Assembly (NCBI GenBank): GCA_039794245.1
Contig: JBDIVS010000007.1
Coordinates: 58,668 to 122,667 of the forward strand
Source of the DNA: DAITQM01 sp039794245
GTDB lineage: Bacteria; Pseudomonadota; Gammaproteobacteria; Xanthomonadales; Wenzhouxiangellaceae
Direction of reading: 5' to 3'
DNA length: 64,000 nucleotides
A program made the translations under genes and the position numbers. Each line of letters begins with the position of its first letter. Position 1 is the stretch's first letter. The notes below the pieces were generated by a model. It was not told where the DNA came from. It saw only the letters and a program-made list of their open reading frames with translations, and made no database searches. This document shows, piece by piece, positions 25,702 through 35,423 of the stretch.

Positions 25702-27624
25702 ATGAGCAAAGCCAAATCGCCAAACCCGCCGGCGGCACGACAACGCTACCAGGCCGAGGACATCGAGGTTCTTTCCGGCCTGGAGCCGGTGCACCGGCGG
25801 CCCGGCATGTACACCGACACCAGTCGGCCCAACCACCTGGTCCAGGAGGTCGTCGATAACAGCGTCGATGAGGCGCTCGGCGGCTTCGCCAAAACGATCT
25901 CGGTGACCCTGTACGATGACGATTCGATCGAGGTCGCCGACGACGGCCGCGGCATGCCGGTCGATCGGCACCCCGAACACAAACTGCCGGGCGTCGAGTT
26001 GATCCTGACCCGCCTGCACGCCGGCGGCAAGTTCTCCAACCGGACTTACCGCTTCGCCGGCGGTCTGCACGGCGTCGGGGTCTCGGTCGTCAACGCCCTG
26101 TCCAAACGGCTGGAAGTCTGGATCCGGCGCGACGGCCGGGAATACCACCAGATGTATCAAAGCGGCGAGCCGAAAAGCAAGCTCAAAGTGCTGACCGGGG
26201 TCGGCCAGCGCAATACCGGCACCCGGCTGCGCTTCTGGCCCGACCCGCGCTATTTCGACAGCCCAAAGATCGCCGTCAGCCGCCTCAAGCACCTGCTCCG
26301 CGCCAAGGCCGTGCTGTGCCCCGGCCTGACGGTCGAATTCCGGGATGTCAAAAGCGGCGAGCACACAACCTGGCAGTTCAGCGGCGGGATCGGCGAATAC
26401 TTGACGGGCGAACTCAAGGGTCAGACGATCCTGCCCGCCGAGCCGTTCACCGGCCAGCTCGCCGGCGAGGAAGAGCAGGCCGAATGGGCCCTCGCCTGGC
26501 TGCCCGCCGGCGAACTCTTGCAGGAAAGCTACGTCAACCTGATTCCAACACCGCAGGGCGGCAGCCACGTCAACGGCCTGCGCACCGGCCTGATCGAGGC
26601 GATGCGCGAATTCTGCGAACTGCACCACCTGCTGCCGCGCGGCATCCGGCTCGCCCCGGAAGACCTCTGGGAGCGGGTCGCCTTCGTGCTCTCGGTCAAG
26701 CTCGCCGACCCGCAGTTCAGCGGCCAGACCAAAGAAAGGCTGACTTCACGGCAGATCGCGCCGTTCGTCTCGGGTATCGTCAAAGACCGGTTCAGCCTGT
26801 GGCTGAACCGCAACGTTGCCGACGGCGAAGCGATCGCGCAACTGGCGATCGAAAGCGCCCAGAAACGGCTGAAATCCAACCGCCAGGTGACGCGCAAGAA
26901 AACATCCGGCGGCCCGGCGCTGCCCGGCAAACTGGCCGACTGCGCCAGCCAGGATTCGGCGCTCGGCGAGCTGTTCATCGTCGAGGGCGATTCGGCCGGC
27001 GGTTCGGCAAAGCAGGCGCGCAACCGGGAATTCCAGGCAATCTTGCCGATCCGCGGCAAAATCCTGAATACCTGGGAAGTCGATCCGGCCGCCGTGCTCG
27101 CCAGCCAGGAAGTACACGACCTGGCGGTGGCGATCGGCGCCGACCCCGGCAACGTCGACTCCGGCGGCCTGCGCTACGGCAAAATCATCGTGCTCGCCGA
27201 TGCCGATTCCGACGGGGCGCACATCGCGACGTTGCTCTGCGCCCTGTTTCTGCGCCATTTCCGGCCACTGGTCGCCGCCGGCCGGGTGTTCGTCGCCCTG
27301 CCGCCGCTGTACCGGATCGACATCGGCAAGCAGGTGTTCTACGCCCTCGACGGCGAGGAGCGCAAAGGCATACTCGAACGCATCGCCGCCGAAAAGCTCA
27401 AGGGCAAGATCACCGAAACCCGCTTTAAGGGCCTAGGCGAGATGAACCCGCTGCAACTGCGCGAAACGAGCATGGCCCCCGACACCCGGCGGCTGGTGCA
27501 ACTGACGATCGACGACGACAAGGATACCGACCGCCTGTTCGACATGCTGCTCGCCAAAAAACGCGCCGCCGACCGCCGCGCCTGGCTCGAAGCGTCTGGC
27601 GACCGCGCCGAGATGACCCCATGA
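25702..27624 (+). CDS. parE: DNA topoisomerase IV subunit B
   Basis: 640 residues from ATG 25702; the upstream open frame lacks coding character. The GHKL ATPase motifs are VVDNSVDEALGGFA, DDGRGMPVDRH and GLHGVGVSVVNALSKRLEVW. The TOPRIM domain contains LFIVEGDSAGGSAKQARN and ADADSDGAHIATL, and the C terminus has FKGLGEMNPLQL. The length fits ParE and not GyrB, which is about 160 residues longer. With ParC it decatenates daughter chromosomes. It overlaps parC by ATGA. The 350-base gap to the divergent aceE holds no other gene I can recognise. Confidence 0.95.
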   Translation: MSKAKSPNPPAARQRYQAEDIEVLSGLEPVHRRPGMYTDTSRPNHLVQEVVDNSVDEALGGFAKTISVTLYDDDSIEVADDGRGMPVDRHPEHKLPGVELILTRLHAGGKFSNRTYRFAGGLHGVGVSVVNALSKRLEVWIRRDGREYHQMYQSGEPKSKLKVLTGVGQRNTGTRLRFWPDPRYFDSPKIAVSRLKHLLRAKAVLCPGLTVEFRDVKSGEHTTWQFSGGIGEYLTGELKGQTILPAEPFTGQLAGEEEQAEWALAWLPAGELLQESYVNLIPTPQGGSHVNGLRTGLIEAMREFCELHHLLPRGIRLAPEDLWERVAFVLSVKLADPQFSGQTKERLTSRQIAPFVSGIVKDRFSLWLNRNVADGEAIAQLAIESAQKRLKSNRQVTRKKTSGGPALPGKLADCASQDSALGELFIVEGDSAGGSAKQARNREFQAILPIRGKILNTWEVDPAAVLASQEVHDLAVAIGADPGNVDSGGLRYGKIIVLADADSDGAHIATLLCALFLRHFRPLVAAGRVFVALPPLYRIDIGKQVFYALDGEERKGILERIAAEKLKGKITETRFKGLGEMNPLQLRETSMAPDTRRLVQLTIDDDKDTDRLFDMLLAKKRAADRRAWLEASGDRAEMTP

Positions 27625-29861
27625 CCACCACAGTCATTCCGTTCGAACGCCTGCCGATCCGGCAGTTCGCCGAAAAGGCGTACCTCGATTATTCGATGTA
27701 CGTCATCCTCGACCGCGCCCTGCCGCACCTCGCCGACGGCTTGAAGCCGGTGCAGCGGCGCATCGTCTATGCCATGTCGGAACTCGGCCTGCAAGCCGGC
27801 TCGAAACCCAAAAAATCGGCGCGCACCGTCGGCGACGTGATCGGCAAGTTCCATCCGCACGGTGACAGTGCCTGTTACGAGGCGATGGTGCTGATGGCCC
27901 AACCGTTCGCCTACCGCTACCCGCTGATCGACGGGCAGGGCAATTTCGGCTCGCCCGACGATCCGAAGTCCTTTGCCGCGATGCGTTACACCGAATCGCG
28001 CCTGGCACCGTACGCCGAGGTGCTGCTCGCCGAACTCGGCCAGGGTACCGTCGATTGGCAGCCGAATTTCGACGGCACGCTGAAAGAACCGCGGCTGCTC
28101 CCGGCCTGCCTGCCCAACGTCCTGCTCAACGGGGCGAGCGGCATCGCCGTCGGCATGGCAACCGACATCCCGCCGCACAACCTCGGCGAGGTGGTCGCCG
28201 CCCTGATCCACCTGATCGACGACCCCAAGGCCGATATCCGGACCCTGATGCAACACATCAAGGGGCCCGATTTTCCCACCGCCGCCGAAATCGTCACGCC
28301 GCCCGGAGAGTTGCTGCATCTTTACGAAACCGGCGGCGGCAGCGTCCGCAGCCGGGCGGTATACGAACGCGAGGACGGCGATATCGTGATCACCGCGCTG
28401 CCCTACCAAGTTTCGCCGGCCAAGGTCTTGCAGCAGATCGACGAGCAGATGAAAGCGAAAAAGCTGCCGCTCATCGAAGACCTACGCGACGAATCCGACC
28501 ACGAGAACCCGACCCGGCTGGTGCTGGTGCCGCGCTCGAACCGCATCGACGCCGAACGCCTGATGGCCCACCTGTTTGCGACCACCGACCTTGAACGCAG
28601 CCACCGTGTTAACCTCAACCTGATCGGGCTGGACGGCAAGCCGCGGGTTTACGACCTAAAAACACTGCTCAGGGAATGGCTGGACTTCCGCCAGGCGACC
28701 GTGCGCCGGCGGCTCGAACACCGCCTCGACCAGGTGATCGACCGCCTGCACGTGCTGGCCGGTTTGTTGATCGCCTTTTTGAATATCGACGAGGTGATCC
28801 GGATCATCCGTACCGAGGACGAGCCGAAAGCGGTGCTGATGGCTCGTTTCGAACTGACCGGAACGCAGGCCGACGCGATCTTGGATCTGAAACTCCGCCA
28901 CCTGGCCCGCCTCGAGGAAATCAAGATCCGCGGCGAGCAGCAGGCGCTGGAAAGCGAGCGGGCGGTGCTCGAACAAACCTTGGGTTCGACGCGACGCCTG
29001 AAAAACCTGATCAAACAGGAACTGCTGGCCGCCGCCGAACGCCACGGCGACAAACGCCGTTCGCCGCTGATCGCCCGTCCCGCGGCGCAGGCGATGAGCG
29101 ACAGCGAACTGACCCCGAGCGAACCGGTGACCGTGATCCTCTCAGCGATGGGCTGGGCCCGGATCGCCAAGGGCCACGAGGTCGATCCTGCAGCACTCGC
29201 CTACCGCACCGGCGACCGCTTGCAGCATGCGGCGCGTGGCCGCAGCAACCAGCAGGCGGTGTTCGTTGACGAGCATGGCCGGGCCTACGCGCTGCCCGCG
29301 CACCAACTGCCCTCGGCACGCGGCCACGGCGAACCGCTGACCAGCCGCCTGCAACCGCCGCCCGGCGCCACTTTCGCCGGCGTCGTGCTCGGCGACGCCA
29401 CAGACCAGGTTCTGCTGGCCAGCGATTCGGGCTACGGCTTCAGGACCCGCCTTGGCAACCTGATCAGCCGGCAGCGGGCGGGCAAGCAACTGGTTTCGGT
29501 CCCGGCCGGCGCGCGCCTTTTGCCGCCGGCGATCGTCACCGCTGCCGATGACGATCTTCTGGTCATCGTCACCAGCGGCGGGCGGTTGCTCTGCTTCCCC
29601 GTCGCCGACGCCCCCGAACTGCCGCGCGGCAAGGGCAACAAGCTGATCCAGATTCCACCGAAAGCGCTAAAAGCCGGCGAGCGCGTCGCCGGAATCCTGT
29701 CATTGCCGGCTGGCGGCGAGTGTCTATTGTGGGCCGGAGCCCGATACCTCAGGCTCGGCCGGCGCGAACTGGAACCGTACCTCGGCAGCCGCGCCCAGCG
29801 CGGCACGGCATTGCCGCGCGGCTACCAGAAAGTCACCGCACTGGACCCGTATTATTCATGA
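27621..29861 (+). CDS. parC: DNA topoisomerase IV subunit A
   Basis: 746 residues. The active-site tyrosine is Tyr123 in AAMRYTESRLA. The quinolone-interacting region reads GKFHPHGDSACYEAM, with Ser83 and Glu87 at the positions usually altered in resistance. The C-terminal half forms a broken set of beta-propeller blades (GYGFRTRLGNLISRQRAGK), shorter than GyrA, as expected for ParC. Translation is coupled to parE. No terminator with a T-run follows. Confidence 0.95.
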   Translation: MTTTVIPFERLPIRQFAEKAYLDYSMYVILDRALPHLADGLKPVQRRIVYAMSELGLQAGSKPKKSARTVGDVIGKFHPHGDSACYEAMVLMAQPFAYRYPLIDGQGNFGSPDDPKSFAAMRYTESRLAPYAEVLLAELGQGTVDWQPNFDGTLKEPRLLPACLPNVLLNGASGIAVGMATDIPPHNLGEVVAALIHLIDDPKADIRTLMQHIKGPDFPTAAEIVTPPGELLHLYETGGGSVRSRAVYEREDGDIVITALPYQVSPAKVLQQIDEQMKAKKLPLIEDLRDESDHENPTRLVLVPRSNRIDAERLMAHLFATTDLERSHRVNLNLIGLDGKPRVYDLKTLLREWLDFRQATVRRRLEHRLDQVIDRLHVLAGLLIAFLNIDEVIRIIRTEDEPKAVLMARFELTGTQADAILDLKLRHLARLEEIKIRGEQQALESERAVLEQTLGSTRRLKNLIKQELLAAAERHGDKRRSPLIARPAAQAMSDSELTPSEPVTVILSAMGWARIAKGHEVDPAALAYRTGDRLQHAARGRSNQQAVFVDEHGRAYALPAHQLPSARGHGEPLTSRLQPPPGATFAGVVLGDATDQVLLASDSGYGFRTRLGNLISRQRAGKQLVSVPAGARLLPPAIVTAADDDLLVIVTSGGRLLCFPVADAPELPRGKGNKLIQIPPKALKAGERVAGILSLPAGGECLLWAGARYLRLGRRELEPYLGSRAQRGTALPRGYQKVTALDPYYS

Positions 29862-29962
29862 GCCTCCTACTGCCAAGCCCCAAGGCCCGGCAGCCGCGCC
29901 ATTTCGCTCGCCGGTCAATTCGGGTATGATTAATCGCTCTGTCGATATGGAAATCCACAACA

Positions 29963-31090
29963 ATGAACACCGGCAGTCTCGCCCAAAAACGCAGAGCCGT
30001 GCGCCTCACCGCCTTGATACCGGCGCTCGGCCTTCTGCTCACCCTTGCCGCCTGCGTCAACGCTCCACAACTGGCGGCCGAACCGGCGCCTGAGCCCGAG
30101 CCCGAGCCCGCCCCGCCGCCGCCGCCCCCACCCCCGCCGCCAAAAGTCGACGCTGCCCTGCAATGGGCGTTGCCCGAAATCGAGGCCGGGCGGATGGCCG
30201 AAGCCCGTGAGGCGCTCGCCCAGTCGCTCGCCTACCACGGCAGGCAGCCGATGGCAGGCTGGATTTACGACCAGCTCAGCGCCGACCCGGTCAAGCTGCT
30301 CGGTCCGCCGGCCCGCGAACATGCCATCGCCGCCGGCGATACGCTAGGCCAGTTGGCCACCGACGAACTGGGCCATCCTTTGTGGTACATCGCCCTCGCC
30401 CGCTATAACGGCATCACCGATCCGCGCCGCCTGACCGTCGGCCAGAAACTCAAGCTGCCGGCGGCGCGCCCCGATCTGCCCGCTTTTCTCGTCCCCCAAA
30501 AACCGAGCGGCGTCGTCGCCGCCGCCCGCCAGCTCATCGACGAAGGCCGGCACGAGCAGGCGATTTCGCTTTTGACCACGGCCCAGGCCGGCGGCAAGCT
30601 TGACGCCGGCAGCAAAACACTGCTGGTCGAAGCACTGGCCCTGCGCATCGAGCCTTTGATCCGGCGCGGCGCCCTGGACGACGCAGCGGTGCAGTTGACC
30701 GCCGCCCGCAATGCCGCCGAATTGCCGGACGCCAAGGCGATCGTTGGCCGACTGGAAAACCGGCTCAATGCCGAACGTCATTACCGCCAGGGGCTCGAGG
30801 CCCTCGATCGCGGCCAGGCCGAGGTCGCGCATTTTTCATTCTCCCAGGCCCTGCGCTACAACAGCGACCATGTCGAGGCGAAAGTGCGGCTTGCCGAACT
30901 CAACGAAGCGCTGGCTGCCCGCGAGCATCAGGAAGCGATCCGCCGCTACAACGCCGGAGACCTGGTCGGCGCCGGAGAACTATGGCGCCGGATACTGGAA
31001 CGCGACCCGGAAAATCGGCTGGCCCGCGAATTTCTCGCCAAAATCGAGAAGGCCGGCGAGACTGCCCAGACGGCGACCGTGCAGCAATAG
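29963..31090 (+). CDS. LysM-domain lipoprotein with TPR-like repeats
   Basis: 375 residues. A lipoprotein signal peptide ends in TLAAC (Cys31). It is followed by a Pro/Glu-rich tether (PEPEPEPAPPPP), which could span the periplasmic space. A LysM-type peptidoglycan-binding domain follows (HAIAAGDTLGQLATDELGHPLWYIALARYNG...LTVGQKLKLP, about 118-165). The rest is helical with TPR-like pairs (HYRQGLEALDRGQAEVAHFSFSQAL; IRRYNAGDLVGAGELWRRIL). It is probably an outer-membrane lipoprotein contacting the cell wall. Its partner and exact role are unknown. Confidence 0.75.
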   Translation: MNTGSLAQKRRAVRLTALIPALGLLLTLAACVNAPQLAAEPAPEPEPEPAPPPPPPPPPPKVDAALQWALPEIEAGRMAEAREALAQSLAYHGRQPMAGWIYDQLSADPVKLLGPPAREHAIAAGDTLGQLATDELGHPLWYIALARYNGITDPRRLTVGQKLKLPAARPDLPAFLVPQKPSGVVAAARQLIDEGRHEQAISLLTTAQAGGKLDAGSKTLLVEALALRIEPLIRRGALDDAAVQLTAARNAAELPDAKAIVGRLENRLNAERHYRQGLEALDRGQAEVAHFSFSQALRYNSDHVEAKVRLAELNEALAAREHQEAIRRYNAGDLVGAGELWRRILERDPENRLAREFLAKIEKAGETAQTATVQQ

Positions 31091-31145
31091 AGGGTGTGGG
31101 CGCGTCCGGAATGACTGGGGGATCGTCCCTTTTTCTTCTGTACGT

Positions 31146-32456
31146 TTACACCGCGGCCAGTGTTTCGGTGGCCGGCGAGACCGCCGTTTTCGGCATCAAC
31201 CCGGGCAGCCGCTTGACCCGGGCGCCGAGCTGCGAGAGCTTCTCTTCGATATTCTCGTAGCCGCGGTCGATGTGGTAAACCCGATCGACAATGGTTTCGC
31301 CGCCGGCGACCAGGCCGGCCAGCACCAGGCTCGCCGAGGCCCTCAGGTCGGTTGCCATGATCGGCGCCCCCGACAACGCCGGCACGCCGCGGACGACGAC
31401 AGTGTTGCCGCGGACCTGGACGTCGGCCCCCAGGCGCTGCAATTCCAAAACGTGCATGAAACGGTTCTCGAACACCGTTTCGGTGATCACCGCGGTGCCC
31501 TCGGCGATCGTGTTCAATGCCGTGAACTGGGCCTGCATGTCGGTCGGGAACCCTGGGTACGGCGCGGTCGTAATATTGACGGCGCGCAAGCGGCGGTCGC
31601 GGCAATCGATTTCGATCCAATCCGGCCCGGTCGCAAGGTCGGCGCCGCATTCGGCAAGTTTGGCGAGCACAGCGTCGAGGGTGCCCGGGCTGGCGTGGCC
31701 AAGCCGCACCCGGCCGCCGGTCATCGCCGTGGCGACGAGGTAGGTGCCGGTTTCGATGCGGTCGGGCAGCACGGTGTAATCGGCGCCGCCGAGGCTCTCG
31801 ACGCCCTCGATCACCAGCCGTTCGGTGCCGATACCCTCGATCCGCGCCCCCATCGCGACCAGACAGCGTGCCAGATCGACGACCTCGGGTTCCTGGGCGG
31901 CGTTTTCGATCACCGTCACACCACGCGCCAGCGTCGCGGCCATCATCAGGTTCTCGGTGCCGGTCACGGTTACCGAATCCATCACGATCCGCGCCCCTTT
32001 GAGCCGCCCGGCCCGGGCGATGATGTTGCCGCCCCTGACTTCGATCTCGGCGCCGAGCGCCGCCATGCCCTTGAGGTGCAGATCGACCGGCCGGGCGCCG
32101 ATCGCGCAGCCGCCGGGCAGTGCGACTTCGGCCCGGCCGTGGCGGGCAAGCAGGGGGCCGAGCACCAGGATCGAGGCGCGCATCGTCTTGACCAGGTCGT
32201 ACGGCGCGCTGAAGACGGCGAGATCCCGGTTGTCGATCCGGATCGCCATATTCTCTTCCATGACCAGATCGGCGCCCATCTGCGCCAATAGCGCCATCGT
32301 CGTCGCAACGTCCTGCAGGTGCGGCACGTTGCAAAGCCGCATCGGCTGGTCGGTCAGGAGGCTGGCGACAAGGATCGGCAGGACCGCGTTCTTGGCACCC
32401 GAGATGGTGATTTCACCGAGGAGCGGCTGACCGCCGGTGATCTGCAGGCGGGCCAT
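31146..32456 (-). CDS. murA: UDP-N-acetylglucosamine 1-carboxyvinyltransferase
   Basis: 436 residues, full length. The substrate motif ITISGAKNAVLPIL is near the N terminus, and the catalytic loop GGCAIGARPVD contains Cys117, the residue that reacts with fosfomycin. MurA transfers enolpyruvate from PEP to UDP-GlcNAc, the first committed step of peptidoglycan synthesis in the cytosol. Its ATG overlaps the ibaG stop by one base (TGATG), so the two are co-translated. Confidence 0.96.
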   Translation of the reverse strand: MARLQITGGQPLLGEITISGAKNAVLPILVASLLTDQPMRLCNVPHLQDVATTMALLAQMGADLVMEENMAIRIDNRDLAVFSAPYDLVKTMRASILVLGPLLARHGRAEVALPGGCAIGARPVDLHLKGMAALGAEIEVRGGNIIARAGRLKGARIVMDSVTVTGTENLMMAATLARGVTVIENAAQEPEVVDLARCLVAMGARIEGIGTERLVIEGVESLGGADYTVLPDRIETGTYLVATAMTGGRVRLGHASPGTLDAVLAKLAECGADLATGPDWIEIDCRDRRLRAVNITTAPYPGFPTDMQAQFTALNTIAEGTAVITETVFENRFMHVLELQRLGADVQVRGNTVVVRGVPALSGAPIMATDLRASASLVLAGLVAGGETIVDRVYHIDRGYENIEEKLSQLGARVKRLPGLMPKTAVSPATETLAAV

Positions 32457-32683
32457 CAGTGCTCACCCGGCGCCTGGGCGGTGATCGACAGGGCGTGGAT
32501 TTCGCCGCCGAGCCTGGCACCCAGCGCGGCGTGGACGCGGCGATGGCGCTGGAGCAGGCTCAGGCCGGTGAATTCAGCCGCTTCGATCGTGGCGCTGAAG
32601 TGCACGCCGTCGGGGCTGGTGACCGCCACCTTGGCCTTGGGCAGGGCCTGGGCGATCAGTTGCTCGAGATCTCTGGCGTCCAT
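32456..32683 (-). CDS. ibaG: BolA-family protein IbaG/YrbA
   Basis: 75 residues with the BolA pattern: HFSATIEAAEFTGLSLLQRHRRVHAAL and a C-terminal GEIHALSITAQ. Short BolA proteins next to murA are the IbaG (YrbA) type, which bind monothiol glutaredoxins and handle [2Fe-2S] clusters. The ibaG-murA order is conserved in gammaproteobacteria. The mla genes often found upstream are absent here. Confidence 0.88.
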   Translation of the reverse strand: MDARDLEQLIAQALPKAKVAVTSPDGVHFSATIEAAEFTGLSLLQRHRRVHAALGARLGGEIHALSITAQAPGEH

Positions 32684-32775
32684 ACAATCCTTCGGTTTTG
32701 TGGGTCAACCCGGAATCTTCGGGACCCCGTCTTCACGAGGGGGTTCCAAGCCCGGTCATTGTGGCATTTCGCGAC

Positions 32776-32801
32776 CGCCCTGCCTGCCGGCAGGCAGGGC
32801 G
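32776..32801. repeat. Perfect 26-bp palindrome
   Basis: A perfect palindrome centred on CCGG at 32787-32790, containing TGCCTGCCGGCAGGCA. It lies in the 221-base divergent region between ibaG and the Ca2+/Na+ exchanger. It could be an operator or a dispersed palindromic repeat. No T-run follows on either side. Confidence 0.6.
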
Positions 32802-32904
32802 CACCGGGATGCAGGGCATGGGGCCGTCGCAGTAGAGTGGGTCGTGAATATTCCGGGTTCATCATAACTGCTGCCACCTGGCGCTGCCACTGGGACATAA
32901 ACCT

Positions 32905-33885
32905 ATGCCCTTGTTATTCCCGCTCATGCAACTGGCCGCCGGACTGGTCGTCCTGCTGTGGGGCGCCGAGCGCCTGGTCACGGGCGCCGCGGCGTTGGCG
33001 CGCGATTTCGGCGTGCCGCCGCTGGTCATCGGCATGACGGTCATCGGCTTCGGCACCTCGGCGCCGGAACTGGTGATTTCGGTGGCCGCCGCCTGGCGTG
33101 GCGCACCGGCACTCGCCGCCGGCAACGCAATCGGTTCCAACATCGCCAACATCGGGCTGGTGCTGGCCATTGCAACGCTGCTCAGGCCGATCACGATCGA
33201 TTCTTCCATTCTGCGCCGCGAAGCACCGGTGCTGCTTGCCGTCACACTGCTCGCCGCCGTGCTGTTCGCCGATTTCACGCTGACGCGGGCGGAAGGCTGG
33301 CTGCTCGTCGGGCTGTTCGCCCTCTTTCTCACCTGGATGGTCCGCCTGGGCCTGGCCGGCCCGATTTCGGTCGATCCTTTGGGCCGCGAGCTGCGGCGCG
33401 AACTGCCGGCCAGACGCGCAAGGCGGCGGGCCTGGTTATGGATTCTGATCGGGATGGCGGCGCTACCTTTGAGTTCGATCGTGGTGATCGATGGCGCGGT
33501 GGCGACCGCCCGCCTGCTGGACATGCCCGAAGAGTTCATCGGACTGACCCTGGTGGCGGTCGGCTCCAGCCTGCCGGAGCTCGCCGCGGCGGTTGCCAGC
33601 GCCCTGAAGAAGGAAAGCGGTCTCGCCCTCGGCAACATCATCGGCTCGAACCTGTTCAACCTGCTCGGCGTACTCGGCATCGCCGCCGTGATCCAGCCGC
33701 TGGACGTCGTCCCGCTGTTCTTTTACCGCGACGTCGCAATGATGGTGGGACTGACCGTGATGATGCTGTTGTATTTCTGGCCGGGACGCCGGCAAGTGCT
33801 CAACCAGGGCGGCGGCATTCTGCTCCTCGGCTCCTATATGTTCTACCTGTCGCTGCTGCTCGGCGCGCTGCGCAGATACAGTTGA
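32905..33885 (+). CDS. yrbG: Calcium/sodium antiporter, YrbG family
   Basis: 326 residues with about ten membrane helices and two inverted alpha-repeats: IGFGTSAPELVISV with GNAIGSNIANIG in the first half, and VAVGSSLPELAAAV with GNIIGSNLFNLLG in the second. These are the ion-binding motifs of K+-dependent or K+-independent Na+/Ca2+ exchangers. A basic loop (RRELPARRARRRAW) separates the halves. It lies before kdsD, as yrbG does in enterobacteria. Confidence 0.92.
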   Translation: MPLLFPLMQLAAGLVVLLWGAERLVTGAAALARDFGVPPLVIGMTVIGFGTSAPELVISVAAAWRGAPALAAGNAIGSNIANIGLVLAIATLLRPITIDSSILRREAPVLLAVTLLAAVLFADFTLTRAEGWLLVGLFALFLTWMVRLGLAGPISVDPLGRELRRELPARRARRRAWLWILIGMAALPLSSIVVIDGAVATARLLDMPEEFIGLTLVAVGSSLPELAAAVASALKKESGLALGNIIGSNLFNLLGVLGIAAVIQPLDVVPLFFYRDVAMMVGLTVMMLLYFWPGRRQVLNQGGGILLLGSYMFYLSLLLGALRRYS

Positions 33886-33915
33886 ACTGCTGGGAAAACG
33901 GCGCCGGGGGTTACA

Positions 33916-34896
33916 ATGCGCGGCATGAACGACGCGGCGTTGGTGCGCATGGCGGGGACAGTGCTCGAGATCGAGGCGGCGGCGATCCGCGCCCTGTTGC
34001 CGCGGCTCGACGCCGGATTCGTCGCCGCCTGCAAGCTGCTGCTCGCCTGCCGCGGCCGTGCCGTAGTGACCGGCATCGGCAAATCGGGGCACATCGCCCA
34101 TAAGGTGGCGGCGACCTTCGCCAGCACCGGGACACCGGCGTTTTACCTGCACCCCGCCGAAGCCCTCCACGGCGACCTGGGTATGATCACCGCCGGCGAT
34201 GTCGTCGTCGCCTTCAGCAACTCGGGAGAGAGCGCGGAACTGGTAAGCCTGCTGCCCGATATCCGCCGCCGCGGCAGCAAACTGCTCGCCCTGACCGGCA
34301 ACCGGAACTCGACACTGGCCCAGGAAGCGGACGTCCACCTCGATACCAGTGTCGAGCGCGAGGCGTGCCCGCTGGGCCTGGCACCGACGGCGAGCACCAC
34401 GGCGGCGCTGGCGATGGGCGACGCGCTGGCCATCGCGCTGCTCGAATCGCGCGGCTTTACCAGCGAGGACTTCGCCCGCGCCCATCCCGGCGGCCGCCTC
34501 GGCAAACGCCTGTGGCTGCGGGTCAGCGAGGTGATGCACTCGGGAAGCGACCTGCCCTGCGTCGGCCTCGACGCCGGCCTCGGCGAGGCCATTGTCGAGA
34601 TGACCGCCAAACGGCTCGGCATGTGCGCCATCGTCGATGAACAACGGCGCCTTTGCGGTGTCATTACCGATGGCGACCTCAGACGCGCCCTGGATCACGG
34701 TGGCCATCTCAGGCAAACGACACTCGCCGCGGTGATGAACCGCGACCCGAAAACCATCGCGCCGCAGGCGCTGGCCGCCGAGGCGGCGGCGCTGATGCAG
34801 GAGTACCATATCCAAGGCCTTTTGGTCACCGAACCGGACGGCCGCTTGATCGGCGCTTTCAACTTCCAGGATCTTCTGCAGTCCGGTGTCGTATGA
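33916..34896 (+). CDS. kdsD: Arabinose-5-phosphate isomerase
   Basis: 326 residues. The SIS domain contains VVTGIGKSGHIAHKVAATFASTGTPAFYLHPAEALHGDLG and FSNSGES, and is followed by two CBS domains after residue 200. It converts ribulose 5-phosphate to arabinose 5-phosphate for Kdo synthesis. A second ATG three codons in is possible. It overlaps kdsC by ATGA and heads the Kdo/LPS transport block. Confidence 0.93.
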   Translation: MRGMNDAALVRMAGTVLEIEAAAIRALLPRLDAGFVAACKLLLACRGRAVVTGIGKSGHIAHKVAATFASTGTPAFYLHPAEALHGDLGMITAGDVVVAFSNSGESAELVSLLPDIRRRGSKLLALTGNRNSTLAQEADVHLDTSVEREACPLGLAPTASTTAALAMGDALAIALLESRGFTSEDFARAHPGGRLGKRLWLRVSEVMHSGSDLPCVGLDAGLGEAIVEMTAKRLGMCAIVDEQRRLCGVITDGDLRRALDHGGHLRQTTLAAVMNRDPKTIAPQALAAEAAALMQEYHIQGLLVTEPDGRLIGAFNFQDLLQSGVV

Positions 34897-35423
34897 GCCG
34901 GCGACTGGAAGCAGCCGAGTTGCGCCAACGGGCGGCGGCGGTCCGCACCGCGGTGTTCGATATCGACGGTGTGATGACCGACGGGCGATTGCATTACGAT
35001 GCGGCGGGCAACGCGGCACAGAGTTTCCACGTCCATGACGGCTGGGGGCTGAAGGCGCTGATCCGCCACGGACTGACCGTCATTGCCTTGTCGGCGCGCC
35101 AGACCGCAGCGGCGAAGGCACGGCTCGACGATCTGGGTATCGTCCATTACCGCCTTGGAGTCGAGGACAAACTTGCCGCCCTGGAACAGATTCTCAAGAT
35201 GCTCGATCTGCCGATTTCTGCGGTGTGCTACACCGGCGACGACTGGAACGATGTACCGGTGCTGCGCGCCGCCGGCCTGGCCTGCGCCCCGGCCAGCGGC
35301 CAGCCGTGCGCCCGCGCCCTGGCCCACTACGTGACCTGCCTGCCGGCCGGTCTCGGCGCGGTGCGCGAGATTTGCGAACTGCTGCTCGACGCGCACGGCG
35401 GGCAATCGACGCTGGCGACATGA
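34893..35423 (+). CDS. kdsC: 3-deoxy-D-manno-octulosonate 8-phosphate phosphatase
   Basis: 176 residues, HAD superfamily without a large cap. Motif I is FDIDGVMTDG, motif II LSARQ, and the GDDWNDVPVL motif binds Mg2+. It removes phosphate from Kdo 8-phosphate in the cytosol. Start and stop both overlap neighbours (kdsD and lptC) by ATGA. Confidence 0.94.
   Translation: MSRRLEAAELRQRAAAVRTAVFDIDGVMTDGRLHYDAAGNAAQSFHVHDGWGLKALIRHGLTVIALSARQTAAAKARLDDLGIVHYRLGVEDKLAALEQILKMLDLPISAVCYTGDDWNDVPVLRAAGLACAPASGQPCARALAHYVTCLPAGLGAVREICELLLDAHGGQSTLAT

Noticed and set aside
31119..31137. Terminator between the LysM lipoprotein and murA
   Set aside because: A T-run is present after GGGA-TCG-TCCC, but the stem is only four base pairs.
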